From Streptomyces kurssanovii (GTDB lineage Bacteria; Actinomycetota; Actinomycetes; Streptomycetales; Streptomycetaceae): 64,000 nucleotides of DNA. The notes beneath the pieces were generated by a model that was given only the letters and a program-made list of their open reading frames with translations, was not told the DNA's origin and searched no databases. Position 1 is the first letter of the stretch. Each line of letters starts with the position of its first letter. The position numbers were made by a program, and so were the translations under genes. This document shows positions 35,083-42,898 of the stretch, in pieces. The DNA lies in assembly GCF_014649695.1 (NCBI RefSeq), contig NZ_BMTN01000006.1, positions 186,001-250,000 on the forward strand, read 5' to 3'.

Positions 35083-35876
35083 GTCTTACTCCGCCGCCCG
35101 ATGCGGATGAGGAACTCGTTGTCCTCGGGAAAGGTGTCGCTGTCGCTGAAGTCGGTGAGCCGGCACTTCACCGCCGTCTCGAACTCCTCCAGCCGGTCAC
35201 CGAAGAGGTGGGGTGCTGCGAAGGACGTGGAGTACAGGTAGCCGAGGATGGAGGCAGTGGTCCAGGTGCGCTGGACGGGTACGCGGATCTCCTCGACCTG
35301 GTTGAAGGGCGACTCCTCCATGATCTCGCTGTAGGGGCGGTCGTGGTGCTGAAAGGTGCCGGAGCCCGCGCGGCGTTCTTCGCCGAGGAACGTCTTGATC
35401 AGGTCGCGGACCGCTTCCTTCCAGGGGCTGCCGGCGGCCCAGAAGCTGTTGTCGCCGAAAATCGCGACGACGCCGTCCGGGGCGACCTGGCTGTCCAGGA
35501 GGCGCAGCACGGCGGCTTGGTCAAGCCAGTGGAAGGCGCGGCAGATGGTCACGAGGTCGGCCTTCCAGCCGACGGGCGGGACGAAGTCCTCGGCGGTGCT
35601 CTCCACGAGCGTGAGGCGGGTGCCCTCGGGCAGCTGCGGGCAGAGTGCCGACTCCGCGGTAGCGAGCATGTCGGCGTCGTTGTCGGCGGCGATGATGTCG
35701 TCGAACCGGTCCAGCAGCGCCTCGACGACCAGCCCGGTGCCCGTGCCGACATCCAGGAGCCGTCGCGGGCCACTCGTTCGTACCGGGGTGGATCGGTCGA
35801 GGACCGCGGCTACGTCCTGGGGGATGCCGGGACGGAACTGGCGGTAGTAGGTGGCGGTTCCGGTGAAGAGGCTCAT
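35079..35876 (-). CDS. class I SAM-dependent methyltransferase
   Basis: This 265-residue protein has SAM motif I RRLLDVGTGTGLV (residues 39-51), an acidic end of strand 2 in AADNDADML, ESTAEDF and the strand 4 motif ADLVTICRAFHWLD. The 'AFHW' signature is common in UbiE/Tam-like small-molecule methyltransferases. The ATG at 35876 overlaps the HAD stop in ATGA. Acceptor unknown; coupling with the other genes points to methylation of the operon's product or an intermediate. Confidence 0.87.
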   Translation of the reverse strand: MSLFTGTATYYRQFRPGIPQDVAAVLDRSTPVRTSGPRRLLDVGTGTGLVVEALLDRFDDIIAADNDADMLATAESALCPQLPEGTRLTLVESTAEDFVPPVGWKADLVTICRAFHWLDQAAVLRLLDSQVAPDGVVAIFGDNSFWAAGSPWKEAVRDLIKTFLGEERRAGSGTFQHHDRPYSEIMEESPFNQVEEIRVPVQRTWTTASILGYLYSTSFAAPHLFGDRLEEFETAVKCRLTDFSDSDTFPEDNEFLIRIGRRSKT

Positions 35877-36541
35877 GTGTCGCTCCGTACTGCGAGGTGC
35901 TGGATGTGCGTGGCGGCCGCCGCCAGGTCGTGGGCGACGAGCACACCGTGATCAACGACCAGGGATTCGTCGGGAACCTTCCGTCCGCGCGATATCCACA
36001 CGGCCCTGGTCCCGGCTTCGATGGCACCCACGATGTCGCACGCCCAGTCGTCGCCGACATGGATCAGGCCACCGGGGTCGGTACCAAAGTGCTCGGCCAC
36101 GATGTGGAAGGCACGTGGGTCGGGCTTGCTGTGACCGATGCGGCACGAGGGGAAGAAGTCCCTGACCCACGGTGAGAGGAGAGCGCGCAGCCCGTCGGTG
36201 TCCGCGTCCACGCAGGTGACGTTCGACAGCGTGACCACGGTCGCCACAGCGCTGATCCGCTCCAGTGCCTCGACCGTGCGTGGGAAGAGCCTGAACGGGG
36301 CCGGCGGAAGGTCGCGGGGAAAGGCTTCCGGTGGAACCCGCAGCGCCTCGCATACCTCTGTCACCACGGATTCCGTGAGGGACGGGCGCGTATGGAGGCT
36401 GGATCGCATGATCTCGCGCGCTCGTGCCGCCGGCAGCGGGGACGCCTCGGCCAGCCTCATTGCCAGGCCGGGCCCGTCGGCCGTTCCGAGGGTCCCACCG
36501 ACATCGACGGTGACCAGGAGTGCGGGGTGTGCCGGGGTCAC
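35873..36541 (-). CDS. HAD-superfamily protein with Gly in place of the second motif I Asp
   Basis: This 222-residue HAD protein starts with the GTG at 36541 (GAGGAG upstream; GTGA overlap with the gene before). Motif I is TVDVGGTL, with nucleophile Asp13 but Gly15 where phosphatases usually have the general acid/base Asp. SNVT (motif II), SKPDPRAF (motif III) and GDDWACDIVGA (motif IV) are all present. Relatives with this change include dehalogenases and HDHD3-like proteins, so it may be a hydrolase with different chemistry or a weak phosphatase. It belongs to the nine-gene operon. Confidence 0.82.
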   Translation of the reverse strand: MTPAHPALLVTVDVGGTLGTADGPGLAMRLAEASPLPAARAREIMRSSLHTRPSLTESVVTEVCEALRVPPEAFPRDLPPAPFRLFPRTVEALERISAVATVVTLSNVTCVDADTDGLRALLSPWVRDFFPSCRIGHSKPDPRAFHIVAEHFGTDPGGLIHVGDDWACDIVGAIEAGTRAVWISRGRKVPDESLVVDHGVLVAHDLAAAATHIQHLAVRSDT

Positions 36542-36984
36542 TGGGGGCTCCTCGCGGTCGTCGGAAGGGCAGAGACGATGGCCCGGATACGCGACTGCCG
36601 AATGGTGGTGGTTGTGGCCTCCGAGAGGAAGGTGATGACGTAGCGCAGCTCCGCCTCGTCGAGCGTGTCGAGAGATCTCCCCTCCTGAGCGGCAGCCTCG
36701 CTGAGGTCCGGGGGAACGCTGCGAGGACGCATCCCGTGTGGCAGGTGCAGCGTCCCCTGCCATCGCGTACCTTCCACCAGCGCGGGGAGGCTGCCCACCG
36801 GGCGCAGTACGGTGACGTCGTCAAGGGTCAGGATGCGCACCGGGAGCGCACTTCCTCCGATGTCGAGGCTCCCAGTCAGGAAGGTGTCATGCCCGTCGAG
36901 TCGCTGGGACAGCACCAGCAGCGGGCCGTCCGAGCTGTGGCTGATCGTTCCCTCGACGGGAACGGTCATCGTTGTGCCGGGCAT
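36538..36984 (-). CDS. operon protein of unknown function
   Basis: This 148-residue protein has no motif I recognise. The N-terminal half alternates polar and hydrophobic residues (TVPVEGTISH, then GPLLVLSQRLDGHDTFLTG) and looks beta-rich; a Glu/Ala-rich helix follows (SEAAAQEGRSLDTLDEAELR), then a basic C-terminus. The ATG at 36984 has GAGGAGC upstream and overlaps the enolase-family gene by 19 bases; an ATG five codons later (36969) would give a standard ATGA overlap. It could be a scaffold, binding or precursor-carrier protein. Confidence 0.65.
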   Translation of the reverse strand: MPGTTMTVPVEGTISHSSDGPLLVLSQRLDGHDTFLTGSLDIGGSALPVRILTLDDVTVLRPVGSLPALVEGTRWQGTLHLPHGMRPRSVPPDLSEAAAQEGRSLDTLDEAELRYVITFLSEATTTTIRQSRIRAIVSALPTTARSPQ

Positions 36985-38036
36985 GCTGTGCTCCTCGGGG
37001 TCGTGCCGAGACCTGGGGAGTCCGGCAGGCGGACGTGTCCGTCCTCGGGCCGAAGGGGTTCGTCGTAGAGGCATTGGCGTCCGGGCTCCCACTGGAGTCG
37101 GTACTCGACGGCGGGGACAGCGTCAGGGAAGGCGGCCGCGAGGTGGAGACCGGGCAGCAGTGAGCGGCCGTGCGGGTATATGGGGATGTCCTGGGAGCGG
37201 GCGACGGCAAGGATCTGCGTCGCGCGGGTGAGGCCGCCGCAGCCGACGACGTCGAGGGTAAGGGCAGTCGGCCTGACGTACTGGATGAGCCCCATCGGGT
37301 CTTCGTCGCAGTGCGCGCGCTCCCCCACGGCCAGCGGTACCCGGGTTGCGGCGAGCAACTCGTACATGTCGAGGTCGTGCTGTGGAAGCGGGTCCTCCAG
37401 CCACAGGAGACAGGACGGATCGCAGCTCTGTGCGAAGGCCATGGACACCGACGGCGTCCAGGTACCAACGGCGTCAACGGCCAGCGGCGAGCCGACGGAC
37501 TGAGAGGCACGCTCCACTGCCCGTGCCATACGCACGGCGGCCTGCCCGGGTGACTCTGCCGGATCGCGGCGAAGCCCCCACTTGGTGAACCTCCATCCAT
37601 CCGCCACGACATCACGCAGCAGGTCCAGGTTTTCGATGCTGGTGAGGTTCTGGGAGAGCCACGACGCGTAAGCCGGAACGGTCGATCGCGGCTCCGCCGC
37701 GGCCAGCAGGCCAGCCACGGAACGTGAGGTGAGCCGGCCGTGGAGATCCCAGACCGCACAGTCGACCGTGCCGAGCGCCCACGAGGCGATGTCCGACGGT
37801 GCCGTGCGAGCCACGGTACGCAGCCGGTTCAGCAGCCCGGCGTGGTCCGCGATCCGTGCGCCCTCCACCGCGGCCGCCAACGTGTTACGCACGTAGCGTC
37901 CGATCCGCTCGCTGACGGGGCCGTAGCAACCGGACCCTCCAGCTCCATGGATGACCACGAAGTGCGCGTCATCTCCAGGCGCCACAGGCTGTTCTATCTC
38001 AATCACCTCCAGACTTCCCAGGACCCACGGGCTCAC
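36966..38036 (-). CDS. enolase-superfamily (mandelate racemase/muconate lactonizing type) enzyme
   Basis: This 356-residue protein has the barrel with three metal ligands visible at expected spacing: Asp188 (AVDAVGTW), Glu214 (LWLEDPLP) and Glu239 (AVGERAH). Lys152 in RFTKWGLR sits where the MLE-group Lys pair lies, though the first Lys of KxK is replaced. IPIYPHG with His289 is a further active-site candidate. Such enzymes abstract a proton alpha to a carboxylate for racemisation, cycloisomerisation or dehydration. GTG at 38036 overlaps the preceding TGA in GTGA. Substrate unknown. Confidence 0.85.
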   Translation of the reverse strand: MSPWVLGSLEVIEIEQPVAPGDDAHFVVIHGAGGSGCYGPVSERIGRYVRNTLAAAVEGARIADHAGLLNRLRTVARTAPSDIASWALGTVDCAVWDLHGRLTSRSVAGLLAAAEPRSTVPAYASWLSQNLTSIENLDLLRDVVADGWRFTKWGLRRDPAESPGQAAVRMARAVERASQSVGSPLAVDAVGTWTPSVSMAFAQSCDPSCLLWLEDPLPQHDLDMYELLAATRVPLAVGERAHCDEDPMGLIQYVRPTALTLDVVGCGGLTRATQILAVARSQDIPIYPHGRSLLPGLHLAAAFPDAVPAVEYRLQWEPGRQCLYDEPLRPEDGHVRLPDSPGLGTTPRSTACPAQR

Positions 38037-40087
38037 CGGACCACCTCACGTGCGGCCATGAGGAGACCGACGGCCTGCGTCACCCCAGCGCGGTCCATGC
38101 CCAAGGAGCGCGCCAACTGCCGCTGCGGCATGGGACCAGCGGGCTCCTGCCAGCCGATGACATCCACAGGGCGGCGCATCCGTGCCCCCAGCAGCCCCCA
38201 CACGGCCGCCGGGTGCCCGAGAGTGAGGACAAGGACCGGGGCGTGAGCGCCCAGGTAGTGGTCGACCTCCTCGTCGCTCAGTCCTCGTGGCCACAAAGCG
38301 GGATCGCCGAGGACGGTGAGGTCCAGCAGGTTCACCACCCGAACGCGGCATCGGTAGCGGCCTCGTACATGGTCCACTGCTTCGGCGGCAACAGCGGCCG
38401 GGATGTCCCCGGCTGTGGCGATCGTCAGGTCCGGCTCGCCCTCGTCGCTGAGATGCGGCCATACCGCGAGACCACGCCTGTGTTCCTCAGCCATTGGCCC
38501 GACAGGATGAGCGGCACGGCTGTGCTTGCCGGCGACGACGAGGTTGACGCAATCGATCGAGTCGAAGGCTTCATCCAGGGCGGCGGCTGTTCTCGTTGGA
38601 TCAGCCGGAGTCAGCACGCGGACACCCGGGGCTGGCAGAGCCAGGAGCGCTGTAGCGAGGGAGGGGTCGGCGTGGCTGTGGACGTTGTGCCAGCCGTACG
38701 AGGTGAGCAATAGGTTGATGCTGGGCAGGCCCCTCGCTCCGTCGAGGCGTCGCTGCTTGATGTGTCCCACCAGGCCACTGGTGAGCAATGGGGCGAACGC
38801 CTCGTAGGAGACCAGCACACCCCGGCGTCCGCTCGCCGTCCATCCGGCCAGCCACTCCAAAAGCACTTCCTCCGCCAGGAGTTCATATGCCCACTGCTCA
38901 CTGGCCAGGGTCGGGAGCCGGTTGGAAGCCAGTTCATCCGGGCTGACAAGCAGGAAATCCCCACGTGCCGCGTGTCTCCGCACGACTCCGGTGACGGCAT
39001 CGGTGAACGTGACGGCACGAGCACTGGGCGCCATGGTGGGCCTCCCTGACCGAGGCGCTTCGGCGGGAGCGAGGGGGCACCACCGGGCTTCAGCGATGGC
39101 ATCCGCGAGCTCGCCTTTCGCCCGCCCGCTCTCGTCGAAGAGATCCGCCGGCTGGTAGGACGCCAGCCAGTGAGCCAGCCGCATCAGCTGCTCCGGCTCG
39201 GCGCGCGGGCTGACCAAGGGCGTCTTGTGCAGGTCGGAGGTGCCCACGAGATCACGGCCGCCGAGAGACGCGGGTCCGCCCCATCCCTTCACGCAGCGCA
39301 TGACCAGGGCTGTGGGACGGTCGTCGAGCGTCGACTCCAACGCATCCCACAGCGCTGTCTGGAAGGCGGCGTGGTCCGGCAGAGAGCCTGTCGTGACGTG
39401 CACGACTCTTGCTTCCCACCCAAGGCCGCCGAAGTACGACCGAAGCGCTTCGTCGTCCATCGCGCCGAGAAGGGACCGCCCGCCCATGCGGAAACCGTTG
39501 ACGTGCACCAGGGGTAGGACGGAACTCCCAGGAAGGAGCCTCTGCGCCAGCCAGCTCGCCGCGGTCGTGGGGGTCTCGCACTCGCCGTCCCCGATGACGG
39601 GCACGGCGATCTTGCCCGGCGAGCTGAGTGCGGCGCCTTGCGCGAAAGGAAGGCAACCGCCGAGGCGGCCACCCAGGAACGTCCCGGCCGGAAGCGCCGG
39701 AGTGACCTCGGAGCCCATTCCGTCCATGTCGGGGAACGCCTGGACCAGCCGCCTGAGGCCCTCAGCATCCGGGCTGAACTGCGGACGGAGCCTGCCGAGC
39801 TCGCCTGTCACCCAGGCCGCGGCGAGCTGAACGACGCCGGCGTGTCCGGCGCCAAGGAGCGGGACCAGGTCCACCCCCTGGTCCAGGTGCCCCGCCGCAA
39901 GGGCAACGTGCGACAGTGCCCACGCGGTGCCGGGCACGGTTCCCCAGTGACCGGACGGACGTTCCTTCACGTGCTGAGCGGTCAGCGGTCGGCTGAGCAG
40001 GACGTTGTCCCGCAGGTGGAGCTGGCACACCGACGCGTAGCAGGTGGCTCTCCACAAGGCGTCTGCCAGAGTGGCGGTATCGGACAT
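38033..40087 (-). CDS. phosphoketolase/transketolase-like thiamine-diphosphate enzyme
   Basis: This 684-residue protein resembles xylulose-5-phosphate phosphoketolases: RPSGHWGTVPGTAW near the N-terminus, GAGHAGVVQLAAAWVTGEL, and a ThDP motif starting GDGECETP around residue 165 with HVNGFRMGG following. The family norm is about 800 residues, so this copy is short, and motifs in the second half are weak. It may have a changed substrate, for instance an acyloin or C2 transfer in a pathway rather than central metabolism. The ATG at 40087 overlaps the radical SAM stop by one base (TGATG). Confidence 0.8.
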   Translation of the reverse strand: MSDTATLADALWRATCYASVCQLHLRDNVLLSRPLTAQHVKERPSGHWGTVPGTAWALSHVALAAGHLDQGVDLVPLLGAGHAGVVQLAAAWVTGELGRLRPQFSPDAEGLRRLVQAFPDMDGMGSEVTPALPAGTFLGGRLGGCLPFAQGAALSSPGKIAVPVIGDGECETPTTAASWLAQRLLPGSSVLPLVHVNGFRMGGRSLLGAMDDEALRSYFGGLGWEARVVHVTTGSLPDHAAFQTALWDALESTLDDRPTALVMRCVKGWGGPASLGGRDLVGTSDLHKTPLVSPRAEPEQLMRLAHWLASYQPADLFDESGRAKGELADAIAEARWCPLAPAEAPRSGRPTMAPSARAVTFTDAVTGVVRRHAARGDFLLVSPDELASNRLPTLASEQWAYELLAEEVLLEWLAGWTASGRRGVLVSYEAFAPLLTSGLVGHIKQRRLDGARGLPSINLLLTSYGWHNVHSHADPSLATALLALPAPGVRVLTPADPTRTAAALDEAFDSIDCVNLVVAGKHSRAAHPVGPMAEEHRRGLAVWPHLSDEGEPDLTIATAGDIPAAVAAEAVDHVRGRYRCRVRVVNLLDLTVLGDPALWPRGLSDEEVDHYLGAHAPVLVLTLGHPAAVWGLLGARMRRPVDVIGWQEPAGPMPQRQLARSLGMDRAGVTQAVGLLMAAREVVR

Positions 40088-41181
40088 CACGCGCTGACCA
40101 AGGCTTCGCCGGCGAAGGTGAAGTACCACAGCGGGCGGTAGCACTCCCATGCCGCCGGGCGCAGCCCGGAGGGACCAGTGATCTCTTCGATCACCACGCG
40201 GGCGCGCAGGTAGTACTCCAAGTCGCGCGCCCCGGAGGTACGCAGGCCGGCCATGACGGAGTTGTGCGCCTGGTAGACCTGGAAATTGGGGAACTCGGTG
40301 ACGTACGGGTTGAGCACGCCGACGCCTGTACGGAGAGCGTCGATGTCGTCCAGCCCCACTATGTAGGTGAACGACGTGCCGTGGCCGGCAGCCAGGGACC
40401 GCTTGAGCACTTCCGGCATCTGCGGCGTGGCCAGGTTGGCCTTGCTGGCCTTCAGCAACAGGTCCCGGCGGGTAAAACACTCCGCGGTCAGCCGCAGGAC
40501 GAAGGGGGTGGCCTCCGCGGCGAGGACATCGAAAGCCTCCTGGGACCGGAGTACGGAGGTCAGGAAGCCGATGCGCGCCTCGATGCCGTGCTCGGCGAGG
40601 ACGGTCCGCAGCGCGCGCACGTGGTCGACCGCGGCAGGTTCTCGCTCGAAGCATCCGGTCGATACGGTCACCTCGCGGAGCTCCGCGAGATCGTGCCGCG
40701 GGTGCTGCTCCAACAGCGCCGCCAGCAGCTCGCGAAGGTCTCTTTCCTCGGAGAGCCGCGGGTCTGCCGCGGCCTCCAGGGTGTTGGGGCAGAAGGCACA
40801 GCCCACACACCGACTACGTGCGTTCGGGTTGAGCGTCGCGGCAGTTCCGCCGTTTCGGAAGTAGCCGCCGACCGCCTCGTCCGCATCGACACGCTCGACG
40901 GTGGCGAACGAGACGCCTCCCAGCAACAGCTGGTCGTCCTTGAGCCGGAATGGGGAGCCGGTGGCATTCAGCGGAACGATGAGCTGCCACGGCATCGTCG
41001 GCGCACTCGCCAGCCTCACCTGAACGCGGGCCCTGTGACGCGGCAGGTCCGAGTCGATGCCATGGAGGTTGATCGCGATGAGCAACGCGTCCTCGAGGGG
41101 TACGCGGTACCGCACAGCGAGCCGCTCCACCTCTCCGAGCGTGGACGTCGCGCCGGTCTGTCCGCCGAGTAAAGCCGTCAT
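40087..41181 (-). CDS. radical SAM enzyme with a CX2CX2C cluster motif
   Basis: This 364-residue protein is the first gene of the operon. The cluster-binding cysteines are Cys125, Cys128 and Cys131 in RCVGCAFCPNT, giving CX2CX2C rather than the usual CX3CX2C. The following barrel has STGCFEREP, GFLTSVL, LRLTAECF and TYIVGLDDID at intervals that fit radical SAM beta strands. About 120 residues before the motif form a separate N-terminal domain. ATG at 41181 has TGGAG upstream. Reductive cleavage of SAM to start a radical rearrangement is the inferred chemistry; substrate unknown. Confidence 0.82.
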   Translation of the reverse strand: MTALLGGQTGATSTLGEVERLAVRYRVPLEDALLIAINLHGIDSDLPRHRARVQVRLASAPTMPWQLIVPLNATGSPFRLKDDQLLLGGVSFATVERVDADEAVGGYFRNGGTAATLNPNARSRCVGCAFCPNTLEAAADPRLSEERDLRELLAALLEQHPRHDLAELREVTVSTGCFEREPAAVDHVRALRTVLAEHGIEARIGFLTSVLRSQEAFDVLAAEATPFVLRLTAECFTRRDLLLKASKANLATPQMPEVLKRSLAAGHGTSFTYIVGLDDIDALRTGVGVLNPYVTEFPNFQVYQAHNSVMAGLRTSGARDLEYYLRARVVIEEITGPSGLRPAAWECYRPLWYFTFAGEALVSA

Positions 41182-41221
41182 GCGCTTACTCCATCCAGTC
41201 GGGAGGAGAGCTCGGATAGCG

Positions 41222-41276
41222 CGTCGGCGGCCCGAGAGGGAGCCCGCCGCCGACGGCAGGAACGAGACTGCCGTCG
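41222..41276 (-). promoter_or_regulatory. overlapping alternative hairpins in the radical SAM leader
   Basis: CGTCGGCGGC (41222-41231) pairs perfectly with 41246-41255, and CGACGGCAG (41251-41259) pairs perfectly with 41268-41276. The two stems share 41251-41255 and exclude each other. On the minus strand the 41276-41251 stem is made first. The arrangement could be an attenuator for the operon or part of the terminator of the upstream HAD gene. Confidence 0.5.
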
Positions 41277-41297
41277 GCCGACGGGACGCCGAACCTC

Positions 41298-41328
41298 GTC
41301 CCGGGACTTCTGTGGGACGTCCTGGGAC
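41298..41328. promoter_or_regulatory. two palindromic operator-like sites upstream of the nine-gene operon
   Basis: GTCCCGGGAC (41298-41307, perfect palindrome) and GTCCTGGGAC (41319-41328, one central mismatch) are spaced 21 bases centre to centre, two turns of B-DNA, so a dimeric or tetrameric regulator could bind one face. They sit between the HAD stop codon and the radical SAM start. The divergent HTH/PLD-like regulator nearby is an obvious candidate to bind them. Confidence 0.5.
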
Positions 41329-41331
41329 GTT

Positions 41332-42030
41332 TTACGAGACGGTCGATGCCAAAGACCGCAGGTGGCGCATCAGAGCAGCGACATCCACCAGATCAGGAAG
41401 CACAACGGTGGCTCCGGAGTCACGCAGTTCGTCAGCGCTGTGAATCCCAGAGGCCACCGCGACGACATGCGCGCCGGAGTCTTGCGCGGCACGAACGTCA
41501 CGAGGTGTGTCGCCGATCAGGACGACGGGTGTGCCTGGTGGAAGGTCGTAAGCCTCACGGATTCGGTCCCGGGCGACCTCCACCAGGGCCGCGCGGTCTG
41601 TCGAGTCCGCGCCGTAGGCCCCGCACTCCAGGTCGAGAAGCGCGTCCAGGCCGAAGGCCCGCAGCTTCACCCGTGCATTGGCGTAGATGTTGCCGGTAAG
41701 GACGGACGACACCATGCCCGGCTCTGCCGTGACCGCACCGAGGGCTTCGCGCGCTCCGGGGAGGGCCCGGCCCCTTTGGGCGAGGGCAGGCTCACGCGCC
41801 GCGCCGGCCGCCGTAAGGGCCTGGTCGATTCGTCCCCACTCCGGGGGATCCATCCCATGGTCCCGAAACATTTCGGAGAGGATCAGACGGTCCGTTCTGC
41901 CTTCCGTACGGGCCGGTCGGACGGCGGCCTGACCCGTGACGGCAGAGAAGGCTGCCGCGTAAATCTCCTTGCTCACACCGGAGTTTTCGATAAGCGTGTG
42001 GTCGATGTCCCAGAGCACGATGAGTGGCAC
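41332..42030 (-). CDS. HAD-superfamily hydrolase
   Basis: This 232-residue HAD phosphatase has the canonical motif I LWDIDHTLI (both aspartates), SVLTGN (motif II), a Lys in ANARVKLRAFG and VLIGDTPRDVRAA (motif IV). Helical cap residues 15-85 resemble beta-phosphoglucomutase/phosphoglycolate phosphatases. I choose the GTG at 42030, just before the first beta strand; the open frame continues upstream but is not protein-like. It is divergent from the HTH regulator with 97 bases between them and ends 150 bases before the nine-gene operon, so it may share its control. Confidence 0.82.
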   Translation of the reverse strand: MPLIVLWDIDHTLIENSGVSKEIYAAAFSAVTGQAAVRPARTEGRTDRLILSEMFRDHGMDPPEWGRIDQALTAAGAAREPALAQRGRALPGAREALGAVTAEPGMVSSVLTGNIYANARVKLRAFGLDALLDLECGAYGADSTDRAALVEVARDRIREAYDLPPGTPVVLIGDTPRDVRAAQDSGAHVVAVASGIHSADELRDSGATVVLPDLVDVAALMRHLRSLASTVS

Positions 42031-42127
42031 ATGGTCAGCGTAAGCCGACAACGAAAACCGGCCATGCCCGCACGACCACGCCTGACGGCCTTGCGGCCAG
42101 GGCATCCTGTCCGGTTGGGTTGTCTGA

Positions 42128-42898
42128 GTGAATGAGCGACTTCGTTCCGCACTCGTGCAACGCGGGCTGACCGTGGATGAGGTGGCCGAAGCCTGTGCGG
42201 TCGATCCCAAGACCGCCAGCCGATGGATGGCCGGCCGTATGCCGCACCGTCGGCATCGCTGGACCGTCGCCAATCTGCTCCGGGTCGATGAGACCTACCT
42301 CTGGCCAGAAGCAGGTCAGCGGAGCCCACGGTTGGGCGCCACCCAGTCGGAACTGGTCGATACTTACCCAAACAGGGCTAGCGTGCCGCGCGACGTCTGG
42401 ATGTCCCTGCTGTTAGGGGCGATGAAACAGGTAGACGTCCTGGTGTTCTCAGGCACCTTCTTCGCCCAGACGAACCCGCACATCGCGCGCATGCTCCAGG
42501 AGCGAGCGCAGGCTGGCGTGCGCGTGCGGCTCTGCTTCGGCGATCCGGACGGCGACGCCGTACGGATCCGTGGACGCGAGGAAGGCATCGGCGACGCACT
42601 GGCTGCCAAGATCAGGGCCTCGCTCACCTACTACCGAGACCTCGTGGGCCATCCAGGCTGTGAGGTGCGACTCCACGACACGACGCTCTACAACTCGATC
42701 TTCCGCTACGACGACCACCTCTTGATCAACCCCCACATCTGGGGCCAGCCGGCCAGCGCGAACCCGCTCCTCCAGCTCAGGCGCACGACCAACGCCGAAT
42801 GGTTCGAGCGGTACGGCGAGAGCTTCGAGGCCGTCTGGTCATCCGCGCGCCCCTGGGCGCCCGACAGGCAGGAGCAGCACCACCGTGGGCAGGACTGA
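42128..42898 (+). CDS. HTH (XRE-type) protein with a phospholipase-D-like domain
   Basis: This 256-residue protein has an N-terminal helix-turn-helix (about residues 1-55; EVAEACAVDPKTASRWMAG is the HTH) and a C-terminal domain like the PLD-fold modules found behind such HTHs, with VLVFSGTFFAQTNP, RVRLCFGDPDGDAV and FRYDDHLLINPHIWG. I see no HxK catalytic pair, so it is likely a ligand-sensing domain. GTG at 42128 overlaps the promoter region of the HAD gene. It probably regulates the divergent HAD gene and perhaps the biosynthetic operon. Confidence 0.8.
   Translation: MNERLRSALVQRGLTVDEVAEACAVDPKTASRWMAGRMPHRRHRWTVANLLRVDETYLWPEAGQRSPRLGATQSELVDTYPNRASVPRDVWMSLLLGAMKQVDVLVFSGTFFAQTNPHIARMLQERAQAGVRVRLCFGDPDGDAVRIRGREEGIGDALAAKIRASLTYYRDLVGHPGCEVRLHDTTLYNSIFRYDDHLLINPHIWGQPASANPLLQLRRTTNAEWFERYGESFEAVWSSARPWAPDRQEQHHRGQD

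Noticed and set aside
32840-41181. Mycofactocin-type cluster because a radical SAM and a creatininase-family gene occur together
   Set aside because: No MftA-like precursor or MftB-like carrier is seen, the radical SAM cysteine motif differs and the other genes do not match.
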